Shown: positions 49,429-58,700 of the stretch, piece by piece | Position numbering within the stretch: position 1 is the stretch's first letter | How the letters are laid out: every line of letters starts with the position of its first letter | From: Streptomyces sp. SAI-127 | GTDB lineage: Bacteria > Actinomycetota > Actinomycetes > Streptomycetales > Streptomycetaceae | Direction: 5' to 3' | NCBI RefSeq assembly: GCF_029894425.1 | Contig: NZ_JARXYJ010000001.1 | Coordinates: 7,088,501 to 7,152,500 of the forward strand | DNA length: 64,000 nucleotides | Made by a program: the position numbers and the translations under genes | Notes under the pieces: generated by a model | Told to the model about the DNA's origin: nothing | What the model saw: only the letters and a program-made list of their open reading frames with translations | Databases searched by the model: none

Positions 49429-50496
49429 ATGGAGTGGCTGACGATCGGGGCCTTCGCGCGGGCGTGCCGTCTGTCGCCGAAGGCGTTGCGGCTCTACGAC
49501 GAGCTGGAGCTGCTGCGTCCGGCCCGCGTCGACGCGGCGACGGGTTACCGCTACTACACGCCGGCCCAGCTGGAACAGGCCCGGCTGGTGGCGTGGCTAC
49601 GGCGGCTGGGCATGCCGCTGGCCCGGATCCGCACGGTGTGCGCGCTCCCGGCCGCTGCCGCCGCCGACGAGATCCGCGCGTACTGGGCGCAGGTCGAGGC
49701 GGAGACGGCCGTACGGCGGGACCTCGCCGCGTTCCTCGTCGACGAACTGGCGGCGACGCCGAGGAAGGACACCACCGTGCTCGAACTGCGGTACTCCGCC
49801 CACTCGGACCCGGGCCTGGTCCGCCCCGCCAACCAGGACACCGCCCATGCGGGCGCCCGCCTGCTCGCGATCGCCGACGGATACGGTCCCGCGGGCGCCC
49901 CCGCCAGCAGCGCGGCCGTGGCGGCACTGCGGTTCCTGGACACCGCCGACATTCCGGCCGGCAACGTCCTCAACCTCCTGGCGGACGCCGTGCACGGGGC
50001 GACCGAGGCGGTACGGGACGTGGCCGCGGGCACCGACGAGAACGGCACGACTTTGACCGCCCTGCTGTGGACCGGCTCCCGCCTCGCCCTCGTGCACATC
50101 GGCGATTCCCGCGCCTATCTCCTGCGCGGCGGCGCCCTCTTCCGTATCACCCACGACCACACGGTGGTCCAGTCACTGGTCGACGAGGGCCGGCTGACCG
50201 CGGAGGAGGCCGGCACCCACCCCCAACGGGCCCTGCTCCTCAAGGCCCTCACGACCGGCACCCCGGACCTGAAACTGCACGACGCTGAACCCGGCGACCG
50301 CTATCTGCTGTGCTCCGACGGCCTCTCGGCCGTCGTCCCCGACACCACCATCCGCGACCTGCTCACCACAGCCACCGCCCCGGACACGGCCGTCCACTCC
50401 CTGGTCGACGCGGCGAACACCGCGGGCGGCCCGGACAACGTCAGCTGTGTGGTGGCGGACGTGGTGGAGACGGTGGCCCGGAGCCCTGCATCATGA
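49429..50496 (+). CDS. MerR helix-turn-helix fused to a PP2C-type protein phosphatase
   Basis: A 355-residue fusion. Residues 1-70 are a MerR DNA-binding domain (LTIGAFARACRLSPKALRLY, then GYRYYTPAQLEQARLV), with a coiled helix to about 110. Residues about 120-350 are a PPM/PP2C Ser/Thr phosphatase with the metal ligands in place: RPANQDT, LLAIADGYGP, HIGDSRAYLLRGG, LLCSDGLSAVV and GGPDNVS. All key Asp residues remain, so it should be active. The arrangement links phosphorylation state directly to transcription. It overlaps no neighbour but ends 5 bp before the methyltransferase start. Confidence 0.88.
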   Translation: MEWLTIGAFARACRLSPKALRLYDELELLRPARVDAATGYRYYTPAQLEQARLVAWLRRLGMPLARIRTVCALPAAAAADEIRAYWAQVEAETAVRRDLAAFLVDELAATPRKDTTVLELRYSAHSDPGLVRPANQDTAHAGARLLAIADGYGPAGAPASSAAVAALRFLDTADIPAGNVLNLLADAVHGATEAVRDVAAGTDENGTTLTALLWTGSRLALVHIGDSRAYLLRGGALFRITHDHTVVQSLVDEGRLTAEEAGTHPQRALLLKALTTGTPDLKLHDAEPGDRYLLCSDGLSAVVPDTTIRDLLTTATAPDTAVHSLVDAANTAGGPDNVSCVVADVVETVARSPAS

Positions 50497-50500
50497 CGCC

Positions 50501-51151
50501 ATGTCGATGTCCGGAACCGACGCGTACGAGGGGGAACCCCACCTCCCCCCGCTCGTCGAACGAGCCCTCGCGGCGGCCCGCAACCACGGCTTCCCCTACT
50601 CCTGCCGCCCCGAACAGGGCCGTCTGCTGCAGGTTCTGGCGGGCGGGGCCCCGACCCTCGTCGGGGAGACCGGCACGGGCTGCGGGGTGGGCCTGGCCTG
50701 GCTGGCCTCGGGGGCGCGGGACGGCGTACGGCTCCTCAGCGTCGAGCGTGACCCGGAGCGCGCCCGCGTCGCCGCCGAGGTCTTCGCCGACCGTCCCGAC
50801 GTGCGGATCCTCCACGGCGACTGGCGGTGCATCGAGGCCTACGGACCCTACGACCTCCTCGTCCTGGACGGCGGCGGCACCGGTAAGACCCCCGACGACA
50901 CCCCGGGCGACCCGGCCCGCCTCCTCACCCCGGGCGGCAGAATCGTGATCGACGACTTCACTCCCGCGTCGGACTGGCCGCCCCGGCACGGCGGTTCCGT
51001 GGATCGCCCCCGCGTCTTCTGGCTGGAGCATCCCGCCCTGGACACGGTCGAACTGCCCCTGGCCGAGGACCTGGCCACGCTGGTGGGGACGCGGCGCCGG
51101 GCAGTAGGGACGATCAGCGCACCGCAACCCTTTGCAGCAGGCCCCACGTGA
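50501..51151 (+). CDS. Class I SAM-dependent methyltransferase (O-methyltransferase-like)
   Basis: A 216-residue protein with a CmoM/O-methyltransferase-like Rossmann core: LVGETGTGCGVGLAWLASG (SAM loop), LLSVERDPERARVAAEVF (acidic strand), VRILHGDWR and DLLVLDGGG, then LTPGGRIVIDDFTP. Relatives methylate catechol-like hydroxyls or are uncharacterised. ATG 50501 (MSMSG) starts just downstream of the phosphatase stop with no clear ribosome site, so reinitiation is likely. Its 3' end overlaps a convergent gene by 38 bp. Confidence 0.75.
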   Translation: MSMSGTDAYEGEPHLPPLVERALAAARNHGFPYSCRPEQGRLLQVLAGGAPTLVGETGTGCGVGLAWLASGARDGVRLLSVERDPERARVAAEVFADRPDVRILHGDWRCIEAYGPYDLLVLDGGGTGKTPDDTPGDPARLLTPGGRIVIDDFTPASDWPPRHGGSVDRPRVFWLEHPALDTVELPLAEDLATLVGTRRRAVGTISAPQPFAAGPT

Positions 51152-51707
51152 ACTCGGCCACCACCTCCCGGCGCACGCCCTTCTCGTCCGGGGCCGTGAA
51201 CGTCAGGCCCCAGCGCGTCGGGGCCGTGCCCTCCAGGGGGCGGGCCGGGGGGAAGGCCCGGGCCGCCTCGTCCACGGTGCACGACCATGGGGTGAGGTCG
51301 TCGAGGGTGCGCAGGTCAGGGCCTTCGGCCTCCGGTGCCCTGATCAGCCACTCGTTCCACACCGTCGAGCCGTTCGGCGCCAGGAGCGCCTCGAAGCGGA
51401 GGTCGGGCCAGAGGGGGACGGGCCAGAGCCAGGCCTCGCACTCCAGGTCGCCGACCTTGCGGGTCAGGACGGTCTCGGGGGCGCCGAGGACCGAGCGGTA
51501 GCGGGAGGCGGGAGTGCGGGCGCGGGGAGAACGGACCATCGCCTGCCAGCGCTTGTTGGCCTCCCGCATGTCCGCGATCGAGACGCCCAGCGCGTGCCGG
51601 GCGTCCTCCACCAGGCCGGGGTTGTGATCGGCCATGCGGCGCAGCAGGACCAGCTGGAAGTCGAGCGGGGTGAAGGGCGCGCTAGCCGCCTGCTTTCCGG
51701 AGGGCAT
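51114..51707 (-). CDS. Conserved hypothetical protein, end of the glycan operon
   Basis: A protein of about 197 residues that I cannot assign. There is a short helical N-terminal part (PFTPLDFQLVLLRRMADHNP, then HALGVSIADMREANKRW) followed by a compact beta-rich half with many tryptophans (EAWLWPVPLWPDLRFEALLA). It has no signal peptide or catalytic motif that I can name. ATG 51707 is chosen (GGGGGG upstream). It overlaps the end of the FkbM-type gene by 26 bp and is the last gene of the long minus-strand run. Confidence 0.65.
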   Translation of the reverse strand: MPSGKQAASAPFTPLDFQLVLLRRMADHNPGLVEDARHALGVSIADMREANKRWQAMVRSPRARTPASRYRSVLGAPETVLTRKVGDLECEAWLWPVPLWPDLRFEALLAPNGSTVWNEWLIRAPEAEGPDLRTLDDLTPWSCTVDEAARAFPPARPLEGTAPTRWGLTFTAPDEKGVRREVVAEFTWGLLQRVAVR

Positions 51708-52515
51708 GCCCCCCATCGTCCCCTACAGCACTGACACCGGGACGGCGCCCGTCCGGCAGGAAGAGGACCGAGTTGATGTACCGCGGGCGGCGGAGGAAGG
51801 GCAGGACACGACGGAGGAGACCCTGGTTGACGACGTACGACGCCGTCGCCTGGTGGGCTTCCAGGGGGAAGCCGGACAGCGGGACCCAGGTGGTGCGGGG
51901 CAGCACCCAGCCGTCGTAGCCGAGGAGGGACAAGTACGTCACCACCGGGGCGATCGGCTGGATCCGGGACTCCAGTTCGACGAAGAGCGCGGGCCGGTCG
52001 CGCGCGAGGATTCCCGTGGCGCCGCGCAGCACCGCCAGCTCGCTGCCGTCCACGTCGATCTTGATGAAGCCGACGTCCTTGAGGTCCAGTTCGTCCAGCG
52101 TGACGCAGCGGACGTCCACCGCCCGGCCGTGGATGTCCCGCCGGACCAGGGAGGACACCCCCCGGTCGCCCTCGTCGCCGGGTGGCAGCCACAGCCGGGC
52201 GGTGCCCGGCCGGTCCGTGGCGGCGGCCTGTACGACCTGGACGTTCGCCGGGGCCGCCACGGTCAGCAGCCGGGCCAGATGGGGTACCGGCTCGACGGTC
52301 ACCACCCGCCGCGCCCGCCCGGCCAGCCGCCGTGTCCACGGCCCGTACCAGCCGCCCACGTCCACCGCCGTCCGGCAGTCCGCCGGACACAGGTCGGCAA
52401 GGCGCGCCAGCTCCGGTTCGAAGCGCGGGTACACGGCTCGGGCGGCCGCCGCGACCAGCCGGGTGGGCAGAAGGGGGGCCACTCGGGCAGCCCAGGTACG
52501 AGCCGGTCCGGTCAT
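51682..52515 (-). CDS. FkbM family methyltransferase
   Basis: A 277-residue methyltransferase with the FkbM order: TAVDVGGWYGPWTRRLAG (SAM motif), VVTVEPVPHLARLLTV, the second motif CVTLDELDLKDVGFIKIDVDG, and PALFVELESRIQPIAPVV. FkbM enzymes O-methylate sugars and polyketides. Its ATG overlaps the Trm112-like gene stop by 4 bp. In this operon a sugar hydroxyl of the glycan is the likely target (inference). Confidence 0.85.
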   Translation of the reverse strand: MTGPARTWAARVAPLLPTRLVAAAARAVYPRFEPELARLADLCPADCRTAVDVGGWYGPWTRRLAGRARRVVTVEPVPHLARLLTVAAPANVQVVQAAATDRPGTARLWLPPGDEGDRGVSSLVRRDIHGRAVDVRCVTLDELDLKDVGFIKIDVDGSELAVLRGATGILARDRPALFVELESRIQPIAPVVTYLSLLGYDGWVLPRTTWVPLSGFPLEAHQATASYVVNQGLLRRVLPFLRRPRYINSVLFLPDGRRPGVSAVGDDGGHALRKAGG

Positions 52516-52721
52516 GGAGTCATCCGTTTCAGTAAGTCTTCGTGCTCGTCGTCCGTCACCTGCTCGCCGGAGGCGGGCAGCAACTGCGGGATGCCGTCGA
52601 CGATCGGATAGCGACGGCGCAGCCGCGGGTTGTACAGGGCCTCGTCCGGCGGTACGAGATGCAGAGGGCCCTTGTCGAGCGGGCAGGCCAGGATCTGCAG
52701 CAGCGGGTCGTCGGGGTTCAT
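52512..52721 (-). CDS. Trm112-like small protein
   Basis: A 69-residue protein of the Trm112/YcaR type (LLQILACPLDKGPLHLVPPD, then RRRYPIVDGIPQLLP). Trm112 proteins bind and activate methyltransferases; three methyltransferase genes lie in this operon, so it may be a partner for one. Only one cysteine of the zinc site is present, as in the bacterial variants. It overlaps both neighbours by 4 bp. Confidence 0.85.
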   Translation of the reverse strand: MNPDDPLLQILACPLDKGPLHLVPPDEALYNPRLRRRYPIVDGIPQLLPASGEQVTDDEHEDLLKRMTP

Positions 52722-53635
52722 GGGGGCGTCAACTCCTTGGCACCGATGGGGGGTTTGGGCGCCGGATCATGCTTGGGCATGCTGAGCAGTACGGCGACGG
52801 CGAGCACCGTGCCCGCGAGGCGCAGCGCGAGGCGCAGCGGGTCGTGGGGCAGGGACTCGCCGAACGAGAGCGTGCCGAGCACCGCCGTGTACAGGCAGGT
52901 CACCGTCGTGCACACCGGCACGATCAGCGAGGCCCGGCAGCGTTGCAGCGCCGCCTGCGACATCACCAGGCCGAACGCCCCGGTGAACAACAGGAGATAC
53001 GGATACGGGGAGGCCAACAGCTCAACCACCGCGCTGCCGAGCCCAGTTGACGTCAGGTAGCTCGACACGCCCTTGATCGCGAGCGAGCTGACCCCGTACA
53101 GCAGGCCCACCGCCACGCCGTACTCGACGCCGGTCGTCGGCATGCGGTGCCGGTGCCTCGTGCGCCGCTCGGCGGACCCGTACAGCCACACGCCCGCCGC
53201 CAGCGACGGCACGCACACCAGCAGGATCAGCTGGTACGGGGCGTCCTGGCTGACCTGGTCCGAACCCTCCTTCAGCGACAGCACGACCATGAGGAGCGCG
53301 GCGAGGATGGCGCCCAGCGCGTACCGCTCCCGGCCGGTCGTCTCCTCGCCCAGCAGCCGGGCCGACAGCAGGACGAGCAGCACCAGACCGGAGACGAAGA
53401 TGCCCTGCGCGGCCGCGATCGGCAGCGTCCGGTAGACCGCGAGCTGCGCCCCGAACCCGGCCGCCAGCGAGAGCGAACCACCGATCCACAGCGGACTTCT
53501 GAGGACCAGCCCGAGCAGCCGCGCCGGTTGCCGGATCGACACCTCGGGCAGGGCGGTGAGCGCCCGTTTCTCCAGGACGAATCCCACGCTGTACAGGGTG
53601 TTCGCCAACAGGGCCGCCGCCACTCCCCACCACAT
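52718..53635 (-). CDS. DMT/EamA-like transporter
   Basis: A 305-residue membrane protein with about ten spans in two homologous halves (WGVAAALLANTLYSVGFVLE at the start; the second half includes LVMSQAALQRCRASLIVPVC). It belongs to the drug/metabolite transporter superfamily, possibly the magnesium-transporter NIPA-like/EamA branch. Context suggests export or flipping of a lipid-linked or sugar precursor. ATG 53635 lies 11 bp after the upstream methyltransferase stop; its own stop overlaps the Trm112-like gene. Confidence 0.8.
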   Translation of the reverse strand: MWWGVAAALLANTLYSVGFVLEKRALTALPEVSIRQPARLLGLVLRSPLWIGGSLSLAAGFGAQLAVYRTLPIAAAQGIFVSGLVLLVLLSARLLGEETTGRERYALGAILAALLMVVLSLKEGSDQVSQDAPYQLILLVCVPSLAAGVWLYGSAERRTRHRHRMPTTGVEYGVAVGLLYGVSSLAIKGVSSYLTSTGLGSAVVELLASPYPYLLLFTGAFGLVMSQAALQRCRASLIVPVCTTVTCLYTAVLGTLSFGESLPHDPLRLALRLAGTVLAVAVLLSMPKHDPAPKPPIGAKELTPP

Positions 53636-53646
53636 CGTCCCGCCCC

Positions 53647-54384
53647 CTAGGTCTTGCGCGCGTGCAGCAGCAGGATCGACGCGAGCGACGGTCTGGCACA
53701 CGCCAGCCGGTCCAGTGCGCGCAGCGGACGCGGCACACCGTGGAAGGGCGCCCCCTCCAGTCGTACGACCTCGAAACCTGCCGCCGCGACGAACTCCCGC
53801 AGCGCACGGGCCGTGTACAGCCGCAGATGCCCTACGACCTCCCGTCCCGGCCTGCCGTGGATCGCCCGCAGGCTCACCTCCGAGAACACCGGCTGGACGC
53901 CGGCCAGCAGCAGTCCGCGGTTGTACCAGGCGGCCAAGTTCGGTGTGGACAGCATGAGATGACCTCCCGGGCGCAGGATGCGGCGGATCTCGTCGAGCGC
54001 GGCGTCCGGGTCGACGAGATGCTCGACGACCTCGCTGAACAGCACGGCGTCGACGGACGCCGACCCGAACGGCAGCCCGGGGCCGGTGAGTTCGCCCCGG
54101 ACGGCGTACGGCAGTCGGGTGCGGGCGCGTTTCAGGGCGTCCTGGGACCAGTCGACGCCGACGATCGTGTGGCCGGTGAGGAGCGGAGCCGCCGTGGCGG
54201 CCGCGGTGCCGTCGCCGCAGCCGATGTCGAGGACGGTGCGCCGGGTCTTTCCGGGCGCTCCGAGGGCCGTGGCCAGCATGCGGGCCTGGCGCAGCGAGCG
54301 GGGGGTGCCGGAGGCGACGGGAACGGCGGGGTCCTCGTAGAAGTCTCTGAGGCCGCCGCGGCGCGGGGGTGCGCTGGTGTTCAC
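53647..54384 (-). CDS. Class I SAM-dependent methyltransferase
   Basis: A 245-residue methyltransferase: VLDIGCGDGTAAATAA (SAM motif I), VGVDWSQDALKRAR, LPFGSASVDAVLFSEVVEHL and RILRPGGHLMLSTPN, the UbiE/Methyltransf_11 order. GTG 54384 has GGAGGTGG upstream and overlaps the condensation-type gene's stop. The C-terminal part (HLRLYTARALREFVAAAGFE) is typical of sugar and lipid methyltransferases. It probably decorates the glycan made by this operon. Confidence 0.82.
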   Translation of the reverse strand: MNTSAPPRRGGLRDFYEDPAVPVASGTPRSLRQARMLATALGAPGKTRRTVLDIGCGDGTAAATAAPLLTGHTIVGVDWSQDALKRARTRLPYAVRGELTGPGLPFGSASVDAVLFSEVVEHLVDPDAALDEIRRILRPGGHLMLSTPNLAAWYNRGLLLAGVQPVFSEVSLRAIHGRPGREVVGHLRLYTARALREFVAAAGFEVVRLEGAPFHGVPRPLRALDRLACARPSLASILLLHARKT

Positions 54385-55748
54385 GGGGCCACCTCCGTGG
54401 AGTGCAGGTAGTGCTCGAAAAGGTCCCGCAGGTGGGTGCCGTCGCCGTGGCTGAGCAGGGCGCGTGACCAGCGCAGCGCGAGGTGCAGCCGGCCCGCGGT
54501 GGAGGCGGTCGTGACCGTGAGCCCACGCGGCATCCTCGCGGGCGCCGAGAACCACACGGCGTGCGCGCGGCCGGCCTCCTCGCCGAAGTCCAAGGGGTAC
54601 GGGACGCGGCCGATGTTGCTGAGCAGCGTGGTCGAGGTCCAGGGGGCGGCGGCTCTGCGCAGGCCGCGGGTGAGGGCCGCCCGCCAGGTCACCGGGGTGA
54701 TTGGGGCGGTGAGCAGGCTTGCGCCGTGGCCCAGTTGGGGGCGGGTGAGGGATTTGAGGGCGCGCGTGCGTTGTGCCGTGCGGCGCAGGAACTCGGGCAT
54801 GTCGGCTCGGGTGTGTGTCAACTCGTCCGGTGAGAAGGGGACTTCTACCAGGCGGGTGCCGTTTCCTATCGGCATCGTCGTGTCCCTCGGGCGGTCGTCG
54901 ACGGGCATCGTGATGCGGAGGGGGCGGGGGTGGGCGCCGTGTTCCCTGTTCCAGTGGGCGATCGTCAGGGCCGTGGTGACCATGAGCTGGTCGTTGACCG
55001 TGTAGGGGGAGCCCTTGGGGCGGTGGGGGAGGGGGAGTTCGGTGACGAGGAGGCCGTTGCCGGGGGAGGGTTCGGGTGTGCCAGGCGCTACGCGGGCGGG
55101 GCGGGTCCAGTTGGAGGCCGTGTCCGGGGTCCGCTGTGGGGTTTCCGGTGCGCGGGTGGGGGCTGGGGCGGGGGAGTTGTCCTTGCCGCCGTAGATTTCG
55201 GCCGCCGTGGCGAGGATGCGGAGGCAGGCGGGGCCGTCCAGGGCGGTGTGGTTGATGGTGAGGAAGAGGACGGTCGTGTTTCGGGTGCGGCTGAGTGGGG
55301 GCTGATCGCGCAGTTCCCCGCGCCCCTCAAGAGGTGGGTGCAGGCCCACGATGTCTGTCGCCTCGCTGCCTTCTGCTGGACCTGCTCCCTCCACCACCTC
55401 CAGTCTTACGGGTGGGGACAATGACAGGGGAGGTGCTTCGACCAGTGCCCTTGTCCTCGCGTCCCGTAGTGCGTTCCTCCCCGGCGCCGCAAAGGTCACC
55501 ACCTCCACATCCGGCTCCGCCGTCAGCTCCCACTCGTAGCGGCGGCGGTACCGGCCCCCCGGGGCCTCCCGCATCAGGATCCTCGGGTGTCGGTGCAGGG
55601 CCTCCAGGAACGCCTTCCGGAGCCGGGACTGGTCCAGTCGTCCCGGCAGGTGCACCTCGATGTGGACCGTCTCCGGTTCCTCCTCCTGGAGGCAGTGCCG
55701 GGAGACCTCGTCGACCACCGGGAACGGGATGCGTGTCGATGGGGTCAT
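54381..55748 (-). CDS. Condensation-domain/CAT-fold acyltransferase-like protein
   Basis: A 455-residue protein of the chloramphenicol acetyltransferase-like fold. The active-site motif H-x3-D-G is present as NHTALDG (about residue 170-176), and the C-terminal half has the VNDQLMVTTALTIAHWN and ITMPVDDRP segments seen in condensation-type and PapA-like enzymes. No carrier domain is attached, so it acts alone, probably to add an acyl group to a sugar or lipid. A segment of about 30 residues before the HxxxDG motif derives in part from a dispersed repeat (see 55295-55331). It overlaps both neighbours by 4 bp. Confidence 0.75.
   Translation of the reverse strand: MTPSTRIPFPVVDEVSRHCLQEEEPETVHIEVHLPGRLDQSRLRKAFLEALHRHPRILMREAPGGRYRRRYEWELTAEPDVEVVTFAAPGRNALRDARTRALVEAPPLSLSPPVRLEVVEGAGPAEGSEATDIVGLHPPLEGRGELRDQPPLSRTRNTTVLFLTINHTALDGPACLRILATAAEIYGGKDNSPAPAPTRAPETPQRTPDTASNWTRPARVAPGTPEPSPGNGLLVTELPLPHRPKGSPYTVNDQLMVTTALTIAHWNREHGAHPRPLRITMPVDDRPRDTTMPIGNGTRLVEVPFSPDELTHTRADMPEFLRRTAQRTRALKSLTRPQLGHGASLLTAPITPVTWRAALTRGLRRAAAPWTSTTLLSNIGRVPYPLDFGEEAGRAHAVWFSAPARMPRGLTVTTASTAGRLHLALRWSRALLSHGDGTHLRDLFEHYLHSTEVAP
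55295..55331. repeat. Dispersed GC-rich repeat, copy inside the condensation-type gene
   Basis: On the minus strand this copy reads CTTGAGGGGCGCGGGG then AACTGCGCGATCAGCC, and it is translated in frame as LEGRGELRDQ. The same sequence, with few changes, occurs at 60664-60693. Confidence 0.7.
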
Positions 55749-58700
55749 GTCGGTTCCGTCCTCCCCTTGCTCACCTCGACCGGCGGCAGTTGCTGTGTCG
55801 GTGCCTCGGACTCGGGGGGTGTCTCACGCTCACGCACACTCACCAGAGCCGCGAACAACCCGATCAGCGCGAGGAGTTGGGCTAGGTGACCGAACGCCCC
55901 GTCCGCTGCGCCCACCGGCTCACCGGCTCCCACCGCCGCGGCGATCCCCGCCCCCGCCAGGGCCACGAAGGCGATCGGCACCAGGAGTCGATGGCGCCGG
56001 GACGCGAGCAGCGCCAACGCCGGGACCAGCAGGGCGAACCAGCCTGCGATGACCACGCCCACCACCGTGAGCGCCACCACTCCGAGCCACACCCCCGGGG
56101 CCGGGGGTACCCGCTGCGGGTCGTCGGGGTTCGGAGAGCGCCTGCGCCACAGCACCAGGCCGACCAGCGCCGCCAGTGCGACCCCGCTGCCGATCAGGGC
56201 GCCGTCGTAGGTCGCCGCGGGCTCGTACGACAGCTTCACCGTGCCGCCCGCACCGGCGGGGATGCGCCAGCCCTGCTGCCAGCCGTCGAGCCGCAGCGGG
56301 GACAGCGACTTCCCGTTCAGGGTGGCCTTCCAGCCGTCGTTGTAGTTCTCGTACGTCGTGAGGTACGAGGCGGCGCCCGATCCCACGGTCACCTCGCGTT
56401 TGTCGCCGAGCCAGTCCCGTATCCGCAACTCCCGTGCGAGGGAGGTCGGTTCGGCGACAGTGCCGCGGGTCAGCGTGATGCCGGTCAGGGCGAGCGGCCC
56501 GGCGTCCCCGCCCTCGACGACATGCTCACCGGAAGTCAGGGACAACTCCGCGTCCGAGCGGCCCGACTGACAGAGCGTCACCGTCAGCTCGCGCCGCTCG
56601 GTCAGGTCCCGGATCCGGCCCGACACGCCGGTCTGGTACAGCTTGCCGTCGACCGCCAGCACCGGCCCCTTGCCGCACGGCAGTGAGAACGTCCGCGTGG
56701 CCTTCGGCTGCGGGGTCCGGTACTGGTCGAGGGCCGGTATGTAGGCCTCCGTGAGCCCCACCGGGAGTTGGAGGTCCTCGTCCGCGACCGGGTTGTGCAG
56801 GGTCAGCGGGGCCGTCTTGGTGATCGTGATGTCGAGGCGGTCGGTCGTGATCGCCGGGAAGCGCACCGCGCCGTTCTCGTCGACAGCGGCGACCGTCGCG
56901 CCGTCGGGCGAGGTGATGTCGACCTCGGTGGGACGGGTGGAGAGTCCGCCGGCGGGCGCCAGCACCACTTCCCCGATGGGCTGTTTGCCGTTCCAGCTGA
57001 GGTGGATGGTCGGTCGGTCGCCCGCGATCCAGGCCGTGGTGAGGTCGCCGTCGGTGAGGTTGCGGGCGGACAGGCCCGTGCCGAGGGTGGCCGTGGAGTC
57101 GGCGGTCGCGGTGATGCGGTTGCGCTGGTCGGGGGCGACCTCGTACAGCAGCCTGTCGAGTTCCTCCCCGGTCACCGGCACCGCGCTCGCCTTCACCGAG
57201 TGCGTTCCCGAGGCCGCCGTGTCGAAGCGGCGGTGCAGGCCGGCCTCGGTGCCGGTCGGGGAGATCCCGGCCGGGTCGGGGACCCGGTGCAGGGAGACGA
57301 TCTCGGCGGGCGCGTCGGAGGAGTCCGCGTCGGCCGGCAGCCGCAGCAGCCGGGTCACCTGCACGTCCGGCAGGTCGATCTCGGAGAACCCGGCCCCGGC
57401 GAGACCGGTCCTTCGCGCGACCGAGTCGACGATCGTCAGTTTCATCCAACCCGTCGTGCCCGGAGGGGACTTGATGCTCTGTGTCGATCCGTCGGCCCGC
57501 AGGTAACTGGTGCGCGAGCCGTTCTCGGTCTCCACCCGTACCTTGGTCGCCGCCGACCGCACGCTCTCCTGCGGCAACGGCGTGACCTTGAACGACGAGG
57601 GCATGTCGTACGCGGGGTCGGAGAACCCGATCCGCAGCCACTCCCCGTCCGGCGAGCCCGCCACACCCTCCGCCCAGGCGGTGTCCGGGTTGCCGTCGAA
57701 GGCGTTGACCGGGTCGAACTGCGGGAGATGGAACAGCCAGTTGCCGTACGACGACGCCGTCACCGTACGGGCGCCGCGCAGTTCGGCCACCGTCTGGTGC
57801 GAGAGTCCTTTGGTCGGCAGGATCTGGTGCGGTTTCCCGCCGGCGTCCTGGGCGGCCCCGGAGGCGTTCCGCTCGTCGTCGGTGTACGTGTACGAGGTGT
57901 TCGCGTTGACGAGCCCGAACCGGGTGTCCGCGCGCCGCAGGCCGTCGCCGACGATCTGGAGCGGCGGGGTGCCGAGCCCCGGGTGGTTGTCACCGGTCAA
58001 CACCGTTGCCCGGCCCCGTAGTTCGGTCGCCAGCGGGAGCAGCGACTCGGGTCCGCCGGACACCTGGACGGTGTCGGCGACCGGCAGCAGCCCCGCCTGA
58101 CCGGGCCGTGGCACGGCCTCGCTCGCCGGACGGAAGATCTCCACCGCCCGCTGCCTCGGGTACAGCCCCTCGATCTGGAGCGGGGTGTCGTTCGCGATCT
58201 TCCCGCCCGTCATGAGCGGACCGAGGCCCGTCACCCGCTCGTAGCCGGACTGTTCGAGGGCCCGCTTGACGACCGACGACGACACGGAGCCGATCTGGTC
58301 GGGGTCGAGGTCGTTGCGGACGACGACGTAGTAGACCCCGGCCCGGCTCAGGTAGTCGGCGAGTCCCGGGATCTCACCGCCGGTCAGCAGCGCCTGCTCG
58401 ACCGCGTCCGTCGCGCGCCGGTTGCCGGGGGTGCCGAAGGGGACGTAGTCGCGTTGCGCCCACCGGGACTCCGCGAGCACGTCGAGCGGCTGGTCGATGG
58501 GGGAGCCCCAGGTGTAGATGCCGTGCGCGGTCGCGGGGACGACGAGGGCGCGCGAGTCGGGGGAGTACTTCTCCAGCCAGTCGGCCGTGGACTGCCAGTA
58601 CTTGGGCAGTTGCTGGAAGGAGCCCGGGTTCAGGATCGTGCCGTTGAGATACGGCCACATCAGCCCGGGCAGGACGAGGACCGCCGCGATCAGCGGGGCA

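Noticed and set aside
52718..54526. 602-residue reading of the DMT transporter
   Set aside because: The first ~297 codons are a shadow of the methyltransferase at 53647-54384; the transporter proper begins at ATG 53635.
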